Below are positions 30,961-42,705 of a stretch of DNA of 64,000 nt, piece by piece (within the stretch, counting starts at the first letter, position 1; every line of letters starts with the position of its first letter). Location: assembly GCF_051622035.1 (NCBI RefSeq), contig NC_135359.1, positions 17,359,501 to 17,423,500 of the forward strand, written 5' to 3'. Source of the DNA: Arctopsyche grandis (Eukaryota; Arthropoda; Insecta; Trichoptera; Hydropsychidae). The notes below the pieces were generated by a model. It searched no databases and was not told where the DNA came from. It worked only from the letters and a program-made list of their open reading frames with translations. The position numbers and the translations under genes are program-made.

Positions 30961-31347
30961 GATCATGAAAACGTGATCAGTAATCGATTCTGAGTTCGAA
31001 TCAGTAAAAATCTCGAGTTCAAATTTTCGCATGATCACAAAACTTCATCTATTGTTACTACGTACATAGATAAAGTAAATATATCTTAGCAGCCAACACC
31101 TATTTATTTAAGGGTCAGGATAGGTTAGGTTAAGTTAAGTTGGCCCCATTCATTTAAGATTTGGTTAAGAGATATGTATCTGTTGACGATATTTTGATAG
31201 ATATGCTTCGACAACATAATGGGGCGGCAGGAAAAAACAAAAATTGTAATAAACATTTCGTTGCTACGATACGAATAAAAAAATAGTCGACTGCGATTCA
31301 AAGGTAGATCGTATGCTAAGGTAGACTGCACACTAAAGTAGCACCCA

Positions 31348-32515
31348 AATTTGTTTTTCAATTTTCTATAGTTACAAAACAAGACAAAACATATTTCCAT
31401 TTCTTACAAGGGCACATCTATGAGTTATTTGTGAAATGGGTTGGGTGGGTTTTCATGATAAGGTGTATAGTTTTCTTATCGGTTTTCTCCCCGGGGCTAC
31501 AGCATCAGATAGCCGAGATCATCAGCTTCTCCAAAATGTACAAACAGGATTCTCTTCCGTATACTCACTACTCCGAACGTTATTTATGGATTTTCCCTGT
31601 GGGAAAACACGGAATTAGGAGCCACAGGACTCAGGTTTTGTCATCGTAACTCTTGGATAATAAATTCATACTTGACAACAAACTACATTCGCCTAAGACA
31701 TCATATTATATGTATAATAATACACGTGTCGTGAGATTAAGTCTAAGGCTACTGGAGCAAATTTTTCAATTTATTGAATACTTGTATCATAATTCATGCA
31801 GAATTTCTCAAGCTGAGCAAATATTTTAGCAAGCGTGATTAATTGGCTTAACGCGCGTGGGGTAGACACAATGTTAAATTGAGCTTCGAAAACTATACTT
31901 TCGGATTATGAGTGGTAATGCGTAAATGTCAATTTTTTACTTGTCCCATTTGTAACAAAGAGTGAAAATAAACCTAGGAATATATGTACCTTGAAATCGG
32001 GAATGGCAAATGATTCAAAAGTGTGTCAAGAAAAACAAGTGCCACAAGAGTGATTAAGTGTTGAAAGCGACAACACCGGTGTGTGTGGGTAACCGGGATG
32101 TGGTATCTTGGCTATGCTCAAAAGCTTCTAGTTTAACACAAATGTGCCATAAGTCTCGAGAAAAGGGATGAATCAAAGTCAACACGGGTAGTTGATTACA
32201 TTTTTCGCGGTGCACATGCAAACTAGAAGTGTATGCAGCGCACAAGAGAGTTTTCGTGCATTCATTTGTCACCGGAGACGTGCAGTTTTCTCGTTTTCTT
32301 TTCTTCTTTTTGTTGAACTTGAACTTTGCAGAAGAACGTCTGTCACGACTGCTACACCATTTGAGGTTTAGTTGTGCTAAGAACGATTGATTAGGGGCTT
32401 TGTTGTTGGATCTAATTTTTTGAATGGGGCTAGTTCAAGGGTCTCTTTTTGTTATTTAAGCATACTTGTAGAAAAATACATAGAAATCCATATATTTTCA
32501 ATATAGCAATACTAT
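31348..32515. other. Intergenic sequence, nothing recognised
   Basis: No credible gene. The 72-codon frame at 31431 lacks family resemblance. No inverted or direct repeats were seen by eye. Confidence 0.4.
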
Positions 32516-33243
32516 TGTAGGAGTCCTGGGTATAGAGAGGATTGCAGGAGAGAGACAATTAAAAGGCGATCTTTATTAATGATCCACGTTTATTGAAGTA
32601 TTACGTATACACTCGATGCGCGTGCGCATCTAGCCGGTCAGCGGCACAACGCTACTCGGCCCGCTGATTTTTATTTTATTTTATTTTATTTACATACATA
32701 TTTTTCACATACGTATATACAAATATACCAGAAAGGCTTAACAGGTAAAACCCAAATGCGCCTTCCTGATCCACATAATTATTACATAGATACATGTAAA
32801 TCTAAATATCTGACATCTATGGTCAGTATATATATATTACAAACATCGTATTAATACGATAAATAACGATGAATAACTTTCATGTAACAATACGAATTTT
32901 ATATTCGATCAACAACCACAGAGACATCTATGGTGAGCAATATGGCGAAACTTAAGATATAACAATAACTAAAGGTTCGCAACAGAAAATTGGGAAGGAA
33001 ACGCCAATTTTACAGGAATCGTTTCGATGAAAATCAGAAAAATTGGCAAATTCTGATAAGAAATGATCGACCTAGACAAATCAAGGTCTGGCCAACAACG
33101 AGACTTAGCGGGGAATCGAACTCGTAACATCAAGTACGAAATAATTCAACATTCACCACTAGACCACGCTGCTGGTTTAGTACCATTTTGATACCCTCGA
33201 CCAATAACAGTTCAGCCGGTCTCTGGGGTACCAACTGTTAATA
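32516..33243 (-). mobile_element. Solo LTR with ACTAT duplication, split by a SINE
   Basis: On the minus strand the segment begins TATTAACAGTTGGTACCCC and ends GGACTCCTACA. It is flanked by ACTAT at 32511-32515 and 33244-33248. Near its 3' end it has AATAAACG and AATAAAG signals, as in an LTR R region. Without the SINE at 32667-33175 it would be about 220 bp. The start is TA rather than TG, so the edge rests on the 5-bp duplication. Confidence 0.6.
32667..33175 (-). mobile_element. tRNA-derived SINE, full length, tail type 1
   Basis: On the minus strand the head reads CCAGCAGCGTGGTCTAGTGG (A-box-like), then GAGTTCGATTCCCC (B box) and a rejoining GTTGTTGG. Next comes the core (TCGATCATTTCTTATCAGA, TTTGCCAATTTTTCTGAT, GAAACGATTCC), then a tail with the GGAAGGCGCATTTGGG loop, and finally TAAAATAAAATAAAA. 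It lies inside the LTR at 32516-33243. Confidence 0.8.
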
Positions 33244-33623
33244 ACTATAACACTCACGTACAACAACTGTTCAACATCACTCACATTATTATACATCAAT
33301 TATAATCATTTAGATTAATTTCTACACTATTAAAACTATTAAACCTGAAACGATTAAAATTATATGTGTATAGGTATGTAGAATGATTACAATTTTTCTA
33401 ACAAATAGTAATATCAGGATTTGTGCTCATTTATTTTACATTTTCTGAAAATATATGAGGTATCTATTCAATTTTCGTTTAGGATATCAATTTGGCTTAG
33501 CTTTTATATCTACATATGTATGTATGTATGTGATAGAATAGCTCACATTTCAGCCCTGATAATATGTTATTATATTATTTATGATGTAATAATTTACGGA
33601 ATAATGCATCTGATGTGTGATTT
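33244..33623. other. Intergenic sequence, nothing recognised
   Basis: AT-rich, with ATGTATGT runs near 33515-33530. No gene was seen. Confidence 0.35.
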
Positions 33624-34923
33624 AAGGTTCGTTTATATTATTCAACACTACCCGTGAATAGCTTGGCACGACACTGCACGGAAAAGACTACTTCTATTCA
33701 TACTATTCAGCACCGCCCGTTTTCGGCACATTTATACTTGTTTTGGACGAGTGCAGGACATAATCGGCTTGCATATGTACATATATGCACATTACAGAGC
33801 GCGAAGATACGGCGCAATATTGCTTGTGTCGTACCAATACCAATTCGAATCAATACTGTCTCAATATGTCGCTCCCAAAAATATTCATATGTGCTTGACA
33901 ACGCTTTCGTTAGCACGGGTGCACTCGACACTATGACATCACCTCATGCGTCAATACCTATTTCCACAGTGGCTAAAGAAAACCGGTTCTGCTTGATACG
34001 TTCTGGTGACATGTACTGCTGTATAATATGAATAGATCGAGTCGGTTACTGCTGTTTCGGCACGCCACATACATATTACGGAGCATATGATTGTGTCCAT
34101 ATAGAACGTACTAAATAATATTTTTCGTACTGCTGTTTACGTGCAGTTGCCGGCTTGAGCTGTATTAGTTCACATCTATTCATATTGGCACAGCACAGAC
34201 CAGTTCCTACATGGAAACAGCAGTACGAAAAGTATATACTCTTTGGCATATTCTACATATATGGAATATATGAATGCGTCCATATATAGTGTACCAAAGA
34301 ATACTTTTCGTATTGCTATTTACGTGGAATTTCCGGTCTGTGCTGTGGCAATATGAATAAACATATAAACGAACGTTTGTGTGTAATAAAAAGGAAAATA
34401 TAATATTTAAATTAAATTGAACAAATTTAATTGAACGAATGTTTTATGGAATGATAATAATTTATTGTGAATAAATCAATTATAAAAATATTTGTGTAAA
34501 AGATTTGATTATTTCTCAAATATGGACAGTTATATGATTTGTAAGTGTTATTGAAAGCAAAAATATATTAATGTCTAAATAATATTATTTAGACACCAAG
34601 TTTTTGTAATATAAACCGCTTAAACATGGCCAATCTAATAGTAAACATTTTATTAAATTTATTTAAATAGTTTTATTTTATTTAAATTTATTTGAATATT
34701 CATTTGTTTTTCTACGAACCAACAATAGTTACGTACAAAATCTCTTTCGAAATTATATAGAAGATTCCTATGGTAAATGCAACAGCAAAATAAGACAATT
34801 GTGTCCATATATGTATGTAATATGTACATATGTGTGTCCATATAGAATCTAGTAAATAGTATTTTTCGTACTGCTGCTTGAGTACAGTTGTAGGGTTGAG
34901 TTGTATTGGTATAAACGAACCTT
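33624..34923. mobile_element. Region bounded by inverted AAGGTTCGTTTATA ends
   Basis: AAGGTTCGTTTATA at 33624 is matched by TATAAACGAACCTT ending at 34923, and ATAAACGAACG occurs in between near 34370. The motif TTTTTCGTACTGCTG appears at about 34125 and 34863 and in variant or inverse form near 34225 and 34305. It is likely a cluster of MITE copies of one family. The 125-codon frame at 33654 is not supported as a gene. Confidence 0.5.
34179..34357. repeat. Hairpin, about 70-bp arms
   Basis: TTCATATTGGCACAGCACAG pairs with CTGTGCTGTGGCAATATGAA, and the pairing continues through CAGTACGAAAAGTAT against ATACTTTTCGTATTG. About 40 bp of loop. Part of the 33624-34923 cluster. Confidence 0.7.
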
Positions 34924-37126
34924 TATATGTAGATATTACAAAAGTTTATATATATTATAATATGTAAATGGATATGTACGTGATAAATCCAAATTGAAAA
35001 TGGTAACGTGGAAATATATGATGCTTTGACTACTTACACGAATTGATTTTTTTCGTCTTTGGATATTGTGTAACGGTGAGTTTCTTTGATTCGGACAGAT
35101 TCGCTCGTTTACAAATAAAAAAGTTTCTCACTTACGACTTCGATAAGCCCGTGAAAAGCTTCAGTTCGAAATAAATAAATAAAAAAAAAACACTCGTCGC
35201 TGAAACTTGGTTTCGTACCTTATCTAAGGTATTACCCCTAGAAAGTTTACAAAGGATGAAAAAGTGCCGATGAGGAAGGGGATTGCACGCGCCGACTATT
35301 GTTTAAAAGTCTTTCCCCGACTCTTTATCCCTTCCGTATTTGTTATGTATGAACTGGATTATACTTAGCCTTTCATATTTTTTTTATAGAAAGGAGGTAA
35401 TTTGAAAGTAAAAGCTTCCACAAAATGATTTAATTTCCCGTCGTTGAAATTCTGTCGCCTTTACTGGGAGGACGAATCGAAAATTGGAGCCCAAACACAG
35501 ATGCCTCAAATATTTGGGATGGTTCAAAAGCCTCTGCTTCCTCCCACTCCTGCAGTAAGGGTGCGGAAGGATTTTTATGCGGGTGGTCAAAGGGTGTTCG
35601 GTGTAAATCATTTTATGTGATTCCCACAACAGAGTGTATCTCGTTAGTCACAAAATGGTTAATCGCATTTGATACCCGAAACACAAAACCCATTAAATTA
35701 AATCGAATCATTCAAAAAGTTACGGGTAAACTGAAAAACATTGTATTTCCAATTTTAAAATCACAATACATGTCAATTTTTATGCCTACTGATAACAATT
35801 TTTATTTAAAAAGCAAAATATATCGACCGATACATGAATATATTACATGTACATATACATAATATATGTATATACGTAGAGGACTTGTACCGTGCTTACA
35901 CTCGGATTTTTCCAGAAAAGCTTCTTCTATCCGTTGCCCTCTAAGATCCTTCGGGATATTGGGATTACATAGTCTTTCTTTGGTGTCGCTCAGAGATGGA
36001 TTCGGTGCATTCGAGTAACTTTACAATTGTAGGTAAAAGCTACATCGAAGTTTTCCTTATACAACTATAAAACTTACGTCGTTGTTGTAAAGTAGTCAAA
36101 TTTCTATTAAAATTCAATCGATAAATCTTATAAATGTGTTGAAGACGAGCAAAATTGATAGTAGTGCTATTTACGAGAGATTCTATGAGATAGTATGAAA
36201 ACCGCAAGTTAACAGAGGCAAGTTAATAACCTTTGGATTCAATCTGACGCCAGAGGTTTTTAACATTTGACTACCTATATATTAAATGTTATACATATCT
36301 GAATTTCGTATCAAGTGTTGATATTGATTTTGACTCGTGTACATATTGTGTGTTTATATTTGGAGGATATATTATTTCCTTGAAATTCAACAGTATCAAA
36401 TGTAGCTAAACGTATTAAATATATCGATCGTACGTTCGAATAATATGGGTTTTATATTTCAATATATATATATATATATTGTTAAGCCCTGGTATTTTGA
36501 AAGGAATTTCACGGCGTAAGATTACTAAAGTGTGTGGTTTGCTTAATAGTATTAGCCCGAGTCATTATAGGATGCTTTTACGTTGTTCACGTTTCACACT
36601 TAGCTGGAAATTAATTTGGGAAAAATTCAAATTTGAAATGAGATGAGGGTTTCATGACACAGTTTTCTCTTCAGGAAAAACTTCGGTGTGGAGTGAATCA
36701 AAAGTTAATAACGACGTTCGCAGGTGCAACTATCGCCGACTTTTAAAATTGTTTTTCCACAAAGACGTACACACATACACGCAGGGTGAATTCGATCCGA
36801 AATGAAAAGAGTAAGTTCTCTGCTTTCGCTTCGGTTACATCATTTTCCGCTGAAAGTTTCATGAATAAGTTTAGAAAAAAGCTCTCGCCGCGCCGAACTG
36901 GAGACACTGAGTACGTGGCCGAGGAAAACTTTGGCGGCGAATGTCTTTTATAATCCTTTGTTTGAAGGCGAAAAAGAAAAGTGGGACGATTTCGAAATAT
37001 ACGACTCTTGAACGAAATGACAAAATCCTTTCTGCGAAAAGTATAGATAAACCAATTCTCAAAATATTATGTAACGTGAAACCCGACGTCAATTCATTCA
37101 ACATTGAGTTAACTTTCAGAATTTAC
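34924..37126. other. Intergenic, with stretches of more balanced composition
   Basis: No gene or repeat recognised. The intervals about 35220-35640 and 36600-37080 look less AT-rich and free of repeats, and might hold regulatory sequence. Short frames here have no family resemblance. Confidence 0.35.
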
Positions 37127-37570
37127 ATTTTTTTATTTTATTTTAATTTTAATTTATTTTTACATAGATATATACCAGGAAGGCTTAACGGGAAGACCCC
37201 AATGCGCCTTCCTGGAAAATTAATTACAAAAATGCGGCATTTTATCATTACATAAATCACTGTATTTCCAGAAACTGAAGAGCACGAAATAACAATTAAT
37301 TAATTACAGAATTAATCCATTGAGACATCTATTTTAGATTTTTTACAAATATTTTTTACAAATTGTACATACAATAAATACAGAATATTTGTGACAAGAG
37401 GAAAGATGATTTTTTGCCAATTTTGAGGATCCGTTTCAACAATGATCAGATAAAATTGGCAAACTCTGATAAGAAACGATCGATTTGGAGTCAAAAATAC
37501 CCCCAAATCTAACCAGCAGTATAGCGGATCGAACCCACTGATCACTTGGTGCTAAGCATACACTGCTGGC
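37127..37570 (-). mobile_element. tRNA-derived SINE, full length, tail type 1
   Basis: On the minus strand the head CCAGCAGTGTATGCTTAGC, B box GGGTTCGATCC and closing CTGCTGG form a tRNA-like unit. The core has GATCGTTTCTTATCAGAGTT and GATCATTGTTGAAACGG. The tail hairpin stem is 37175-37184 with 37206-37215 (CCAGGAAGGC and GCCTTCCTGG), followed by the A-rich end. Confidence 0.85.
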
Positions 37571-37579
37571 TATTTATAG

Positions 37580-37745
37580 CATACGTGTCATAACAGGTTA
37601 CCACAAGGCGACACCTATGGTCAATTACATACTACGCAATACTCATAAGTATATATTATGTAACATTATTACTATGTATCATAAGTATATACTATGTAAC
37701 TATGTAACAAATTCGGCAAATTCTAGCAGGAGACTAAAAAAAAAA
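37580..37745 (-). mobile_element. SINE remnant with tail type 3
   Basis: Holds GTCATAACAGGTTACC next to AAGGCGACACCTATGG, the third tail form, followed upstream by CGGCAAATTCTAGCAGG, which resembles the core. The head is missing. Confidence 0.5.
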
Positions 37746-38056
37746 ACTACTGTATTCCTGTAAGACATGAGAGCTAGTATGTACCAACTCTTTAGTATGT
37801 ATGTTTAATTTTCGAATATAAATATGTATGTATGTAGATAGTTGAGCATCGCACAACTTTGACTGAATCGTTGTGAGAGGAACAAGAGAAAGAGGAACTT
37901 TTTTGATACCCTTATTATAATATACACACTATTGTTAAAGAAATCTGTTAATTTTACAAATCAATCACATCAGTTCCACAATATAATGTTTTTAGTTCAG
38001 ATTTTCAGATATATGTATATGTAGTATGCATGTACATATTTATGACACGATTTTTG

Positions 38057-38333
38057 TGATTTTTAAATGCTTTTTATTATTACGAAATTATGTTCACAAT
38101 AAATCATATATCTATTTTAATAGCTACTGATCCACTGATCATTTTCTATTTTACAATTTAATTTAATTTGGTTAGTAATCATAGTATTATATTATTATAA
38201 TGTTAATCTACAGCATAATAGGAAAAAGAGCTCAAAAACCTATTTACAATCCTTATAAATGCTCATAATACATAAAATTAATTGAAGACTCTCTAAAGTC
38301 GATGACCTAAAGCAGATTGTGTTTAGGTAATCT
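38057..38333 (-). mobile_element. 5'-truncated LINE-like 3' end
   Basis: About 277 bp nearly identical to 60806-61091, in the same orientation. Both end, on the minus strand, in AATAAAAAGCATTTAAAAAT. This copy stops just inside the last codons of the open frame seen in the longer copy, as expected for a 5'-truncated retrocopy. Confidence 0.65.
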
Positions 38334-40234
38334 TTAGGACACAATTGAGAGAAAGTATACATATGAAAAAAACATTGTTATTGTACATATGCGCCGTTAT
38401 ATTTGAAATTTGCGTAAGTCCACTTTTTTTTAATTTTGAGAAATACATATCTTGTAAAACATTAAATATAATGTTATGCGTTTTACAATATTAAAAAATA
38501 CCGGTGGCCTGTAAAAGTTTAATTCTGCTTCTCCAAGATTCTGGAAAAAATCGAATTAAAAGTAGTGATAACAATTTGTGAATTAAGTCAAACTGAAATA
38601 GTTTCTCTGATAAATGCAAATTGAAATTTTGTCACTTTCAAATATAATGTCTCATATGTATGTATGTATATAGGACGAAGCTGATTGAATATATGTACAT
38701 AGATTGAATACGAATGATGGAGGATACATTTTTTTGGGATAAATAATTAATAGGTGACTTTTATATAGAATCATTTCAATAATATTAATAAACAAAGTAA
38801 TCTGTGGTAAATTTACTGTTTAATTGAATAAATATTAGTCGCTGTTATGAAATATCATAAAAGAGAGAAAGCTGTTAATATTTTGTACACTGTAGCAGTA
38901 GCCATTGCCATAGATTAATTATCAATAAAGATACGGTGGTAATAATCGTCTAGTTAATGTGGTGATAAAATTTCGGTTATCCGAAGGGGAGGGTGTCGGT
39001 CATCATCGTAAAAGTTGCTTCACTTACTTTGGCTCCAAATCAGCACTATCCTTTCGTCGAGATTACGTTTTAATCGGTCAATATAATCCATAGAATTCGA
39101 CCTAGCCGGCCGGCCCTCACAGATTTTCAGCTCGAGCAGGATCGCTTTATCAGATTGAAGCTTATTTTTATCAGTTAATGGAAAAATCGACTCTCTGGCG
39201 GCCGGCGATTTTTTTCCCGGAGGAAAATTCGCCCGGAGGAAACTGCCGCGGGAAATCGCAATGGATACTCCAGCGCGCGTGCAAAAGAAAACGGAGGAAA
39301 TCTAGAGTGTTAATATTCCGGTGTCGCGTTGACTTTTTATTATTACGTTTTACGGGAGGGCTGCGAAGAAATTTTCAAGTTCAATTTGAAAATATTTTCC
39401 CTTCAATAACCGAATGAAAAAAAGACGTCATTTGGACAGATATACACTTTTTGAATAAAATTCGCCCGCTTCCGAAAGGAAATGTGTTTAATGACGACTT
39501 ATTTGAAAAAATGTTCATTCGTACGAAAATTGAGTGACAATCGCTAATGACCTGTTTGTGTTTGTGACGTTGATGTGTTGTGCTTGTACAGCGAAACAAA
39601 AATATGTAGAGCGATCAAAAATTCGCTGATTTACATAAAAAAAATAATTGAATTACAATTCATTCGTAATAAGCGTTTTATTTTTAAATGAAATTGTAAT
39701 ATCATATCGTTACATTTATATAAAATTAAAATATTGTCAAGCTCAAAATGTGGAAGAGGATAAACGATTATCTGAACCTATGTACATAAATTGTTACAAT
39801 ATTTATGTACCAATTAGAATGATTAAAAAGAGTGATACTTCTTAGAAGAGTGATAGAGAAACTTCTTAGAAATAGTTAATAATCAATAAAAATGATATTT
39901 CAACGTGAAAAAAACAAGAAAAAATAAAGTAAAAATCCATCATCATGACAAATTTATACAGTTTTAAGTTAAAATTGTGTCATAGTAAGGCACTCCATCG
40001 ATACTGCAGAACCTTGTTTTAATGAATTTTAAATAATTTTATCAAAACTTTAAACTTTAAACTTACACCTTTCAATTACATCTCAAGGAACGGTATTATT
40101 ATTCACAGTTAATTCCACTGAATAACTCGAGATTATAAACGATGATTTGGTGTCAAATACTACAGTAAAATTAAAAGTTTTTAAATACACATTAAATATT
40201 TATTTAGTTACTTATTATACACACATTTCTACCA
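38334..40234. other. Intergenic with one GC-richer block
   Basis: Mostly AT-rich without features. The block about 39000-39420 is clearly richer in G and C (CCTAGCCGGCCGGCCCTCAC, GGCGGCCGGCG) and free of repeats. The 79-codon frame there (39178-39417) has no recognised family and is not called. Confidence 0.35.
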
Positions 40235-40640
40235 TAGGTGCCATGACAGGTTGCCCCCAAGCGACATCTATGGTAATATTTTTGTACATAAGTAATTTAT
40301 TTATTGAAAAATCAACAGGCCTCAGACGTAGAAATTCATAAAATCTGGGCCCAATTATAGATTAACACAATATCAATAAAATTCAGTTATTATACCATAA
40401 AATGGCGTCTTATATGGAATAGAACAATCAAAAAATTTGATATATGAAGGATTTTGGGAAAAACATATTCTGGATACGAAGTAGACAACCATATTTTATT
40501 TTATCAATAAAAAATTCGATTTGAAATGAATTTGCGAGAAATTGAATGATCCGTCACAACAATTAAGTTAGATAAATCGCCAAATTCTACCAGAATAAGG
40601 TTGATTTAGGTTTTAATAACTACCCAGATATCGCCAGCAA
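40235..40640 (-). mobile_element. Diverged SINE, tail type 3, head lost
   Basis: The tail hairpin ACCATAGGTGCCATGACAGG...ACATCTATGGT is at about 40230-40275. The core on the minus strand carries TTGGCGATTTATC and TTGTTGTGACGGATC. GCCAGCAACG marks where the head should begin. It lies head to head with the next SINE. Confidence 0.5.
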
Positions 40641-40660
40641 CGTTTATAGTAATAAGCTAG

Positions 40661-40860
40661 CAGCCAAAGCGTATTGCACTAATAGAGCTATTGCATACCA
40701 GTAAAGAGGTCGTGGGTTCAAGTCCCGGCCAAATTCACTGCTGGCGAGATGTTTTTAAAAAATACAGATCAACCGTCTTCTTTTAGGATTTTCCGATATT
40801 TCTAGCCTAATTGTTGTGATAGATCTAATAAATCTAACTAAATCTAAATAATTCAAGATA
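40661..40860 (+). mobile_element. Diverged SINE with tRNA-like head
   Basis: The head has GCTAGCAGCC, the B box GGGTTCAAGTCCCGG and closing CACTGCTGGCG, then a core with GATCAACCGTCTTC and CTAATTGTTGTGAT. No clear tail hairpin is seen after it. Confidence 0.55.
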
Positions 40861-41352
40861 TTTTCATCCCGAATCTTACAAATACTAACTACATAATGTA
40901 TTTAGGTATATCGAATTTTCTGTGTATCAACAAAAATTGTTGGATGTCATCTGTCTCTATTGTATTCTATGTAGAGAAATGTAATAATAATAGAAGGGCC
41001 CTTACGAATAAATAATTGTTGTCAATTTTAGGCGGTAAGTTTCTATAAATACGCTACAACGCACGGAATACAATCGGATCAATTGACTTATAAAAATGTA
41101 TCCCATGTTGTTTATTGTGTGTTTTAGAATGCATTGTGCAATTTTTACCGATGCTTACCCATCTTGCGAGTAATATAAACAAACAGAGAAGTTTTTATCG
41201 GACGTACGTCGAGCACCAAGTATCAAATACGACTGATGCTAAAATTATTTAGGAATGTCTGTGGACAATCGCCACTTGACAACAATATAACGCCTAAAGC
41301 CACTTCTATTATTATAACATTTCTCTGATTCTATGTATGTAGTGTTATGTTT
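40861..41352. other. Intergenic, nothing recognised
   Basis: AT-rich, no gene. Two short segments (near 40980-41030 and 41270-41330) look like inverted remnants: GAAATGTAATAATAATAGAA and TTCTATTATTATAACATTTC. Confidence 0.35.
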
Positions 41353-41882
41353 AGCCAGCAGTTTGGCTTAGTGGTAGCGTATATATTTAGCACCACAGAG
41401 GTCAAAGGTTCGAGTCCTCACCATCTGCTGGTTAGATTTGGGGGTTTTGTGACTCCAAATCGATCGTTTCTCTATCAGAGTTTGCTAATTTTATCTGATC
41501 ATTGCTGAAACGGTTCCTGAAAATTGGTATTAGATCTAATCCTGTTGTCACAAAATCTGCCTGTGTATAATTTGTAATTATACACAGTAATCTGAAATCT
41601 ATAGATATCTCTATAGACATCTCTATAATTTCGTATTTATTATATGTATAAAAATTGTACACAAAAAAAAATTCAAAATAATCCATAGATGTTTCTATGA
41701 TTATTATTTCTGATTAATTGTTATATGCTATATATTCTGATTGTATATGTATGTATTACTGTATTTCTGCTTCTGATTGTTTATGTATTCTGTATTTCGT
41801 TAACGTACACCCGTCGCATTGGAGCAAAATCTGTAATGGCGAGTGTATATTGATTTGTAACAATAAAAAATAACAAAAAAAA
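41353..41882 (+). mobile_element. tRNA-derived SINE, tail type 2
   Basis: The best preserved head: CCAGCAGTTTGGCTTAGTGG, B box AAGGTTCGAGTCCTC, closing CTGCTGG, giving a 7-bp acceptor-like stem. The core has AATCGATCGTTTCTCTATCA and TGATCATTGCTGAAACGG. The tail is the second form (CATTGGAGCAAAATCTG inside ACACCCGTCG...GGCGAGTGT), followed by an A-rich end. Confidence 0.8.
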
Positions 41883-41889
41883 TGTTTGA

Positions 41890-41997
41890 AAAATTGTTAG
41901 TACTTTTGTACAAAAATAGTCTAACCACACGTGTCGCCTTGGGTAATTCTTGTCATAGCACATATGATGAATGTAAAAATAAAAATAAAAATTAAAT
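41890..41997 (+). mobile_element. SINE tail fragment, type 3
   Basis: GTGTCGCCTTGGGTAATTC followed by TGTCATAGCACATATG and AAAATAAAAATAAAAATTAA: the third tail form plus an A-rich end, without head or core. Confidence 0.45.
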
Positions 41998-42586
41998 ATG
42001 TTCAAAGCACGTAGATGTGCCCGTGATATAACCCGTCGTCGGCAAACACGAAAGTTATTCAAAGTCGTTAGTAAAGAGTGGATCGTTCGTCTGCGTATGG
42101 GATTCATTTCGAGTACTAATTCGAGCGGTAAATATTAATTTGGCTTATCGGCGAACCCTGCAAAGCCGCTGTGCAAAGCTCCCAGATAAGATTTCGGGCA
42201 AACAATAAGCTCCGATATGGAAATAAGTGGACCGGACGACTCGCCGATTAGCGTTGGTCAAACACGTCGAAATAATAATATAATATGGCAAACACACTCA
42301 TACCAAGATTAATTGCCAGCAGTTTGCGGGTCTCTATTTGACCAGAGACCATAAGCGACCCTGTGGACTATGACGCGAATGTTTGACTAGTGTCAAATCT
42401 GAAATAGCAATAATTACAATTCGAACGATAAATATATTATATATGTATAAAACCTCAGATGTAAGAAAAATCAGATTAATGATCGGAAATTTTGCTATAC
42501 AAAATTTGGTAACCCCAAGTTGTAAAACAAACATCCATTTTTATGTACATATCGATATATTGTATGTCCACTTCTGAACCTGTATC
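41998..42586. other. Intergenic, nothing recognised
   Basis: The stretch at about 42000-42390 has more balanced composition (CGGCGAACCCTGCAAAGCCG). No gene was seen. Confidence 0.35.
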
Positions 42587-42705
42587 GAATTTTAAGTTTG
42601 TAGATGCTGGAATGATTCAGGTTTTTAATCTAATTTGTGTGGTGTACATAAATCACCTTGAAAGGAAAAACCTGAATTATTCCAGCATCTACAAACCCAA
42701 AATTC
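42587..42705. repeat. Foldback repeat; right half recurs at 58441-58500
   Basis: GTTTGTAGATGCTGGAATGA pairs with TTATTCCAGCATCTACAAAC across about 45 bp. The right half (CCTGAATTATTCCAGCATCT) is found again at 58441-58500, with some downstream similarity in both places. Confidence 0.65.

Larger units (their letters stand above)
27897..31347. mobile_element. Composite element bounded by long inverted arms
   Basis: The left end TGGGTGCTACTTTAGT is matched in inverse at the right end (ACTAAAGTAGCACCCA, 31332-31347). Further in, 28038-28117 and 31081-31163 are inverted copies of each other (CCTATTTATTTAAGGGTCAG, GGATAGGTTAGGTTAAG, CTTAGCAGCCAACACC). The left arm has three CTACTTTAGTATGCGGT-type units about 30-38 bp apart. 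The interior holds an LTR element and an ACTTCCGG repeat array. Either one large TIR element or two opposed copies of a smaller one would fit. A third copy of the inner arm lies at 54196-54298. Confidence 0.6.

Noticed and set aside
33654-34031. 125-codon open frame
   Set aside because: Lies in a repeat cluster, resembles no family and lacks any domain pattern.
41355-41432. A genuine tRNA gene (A box, B box, acceptor-like stem)
   Set aside because: The same head recurs at several sites followed by the same core and A-rich tail, so it is a SINE head; the loops do not give a clean cloverleaf.
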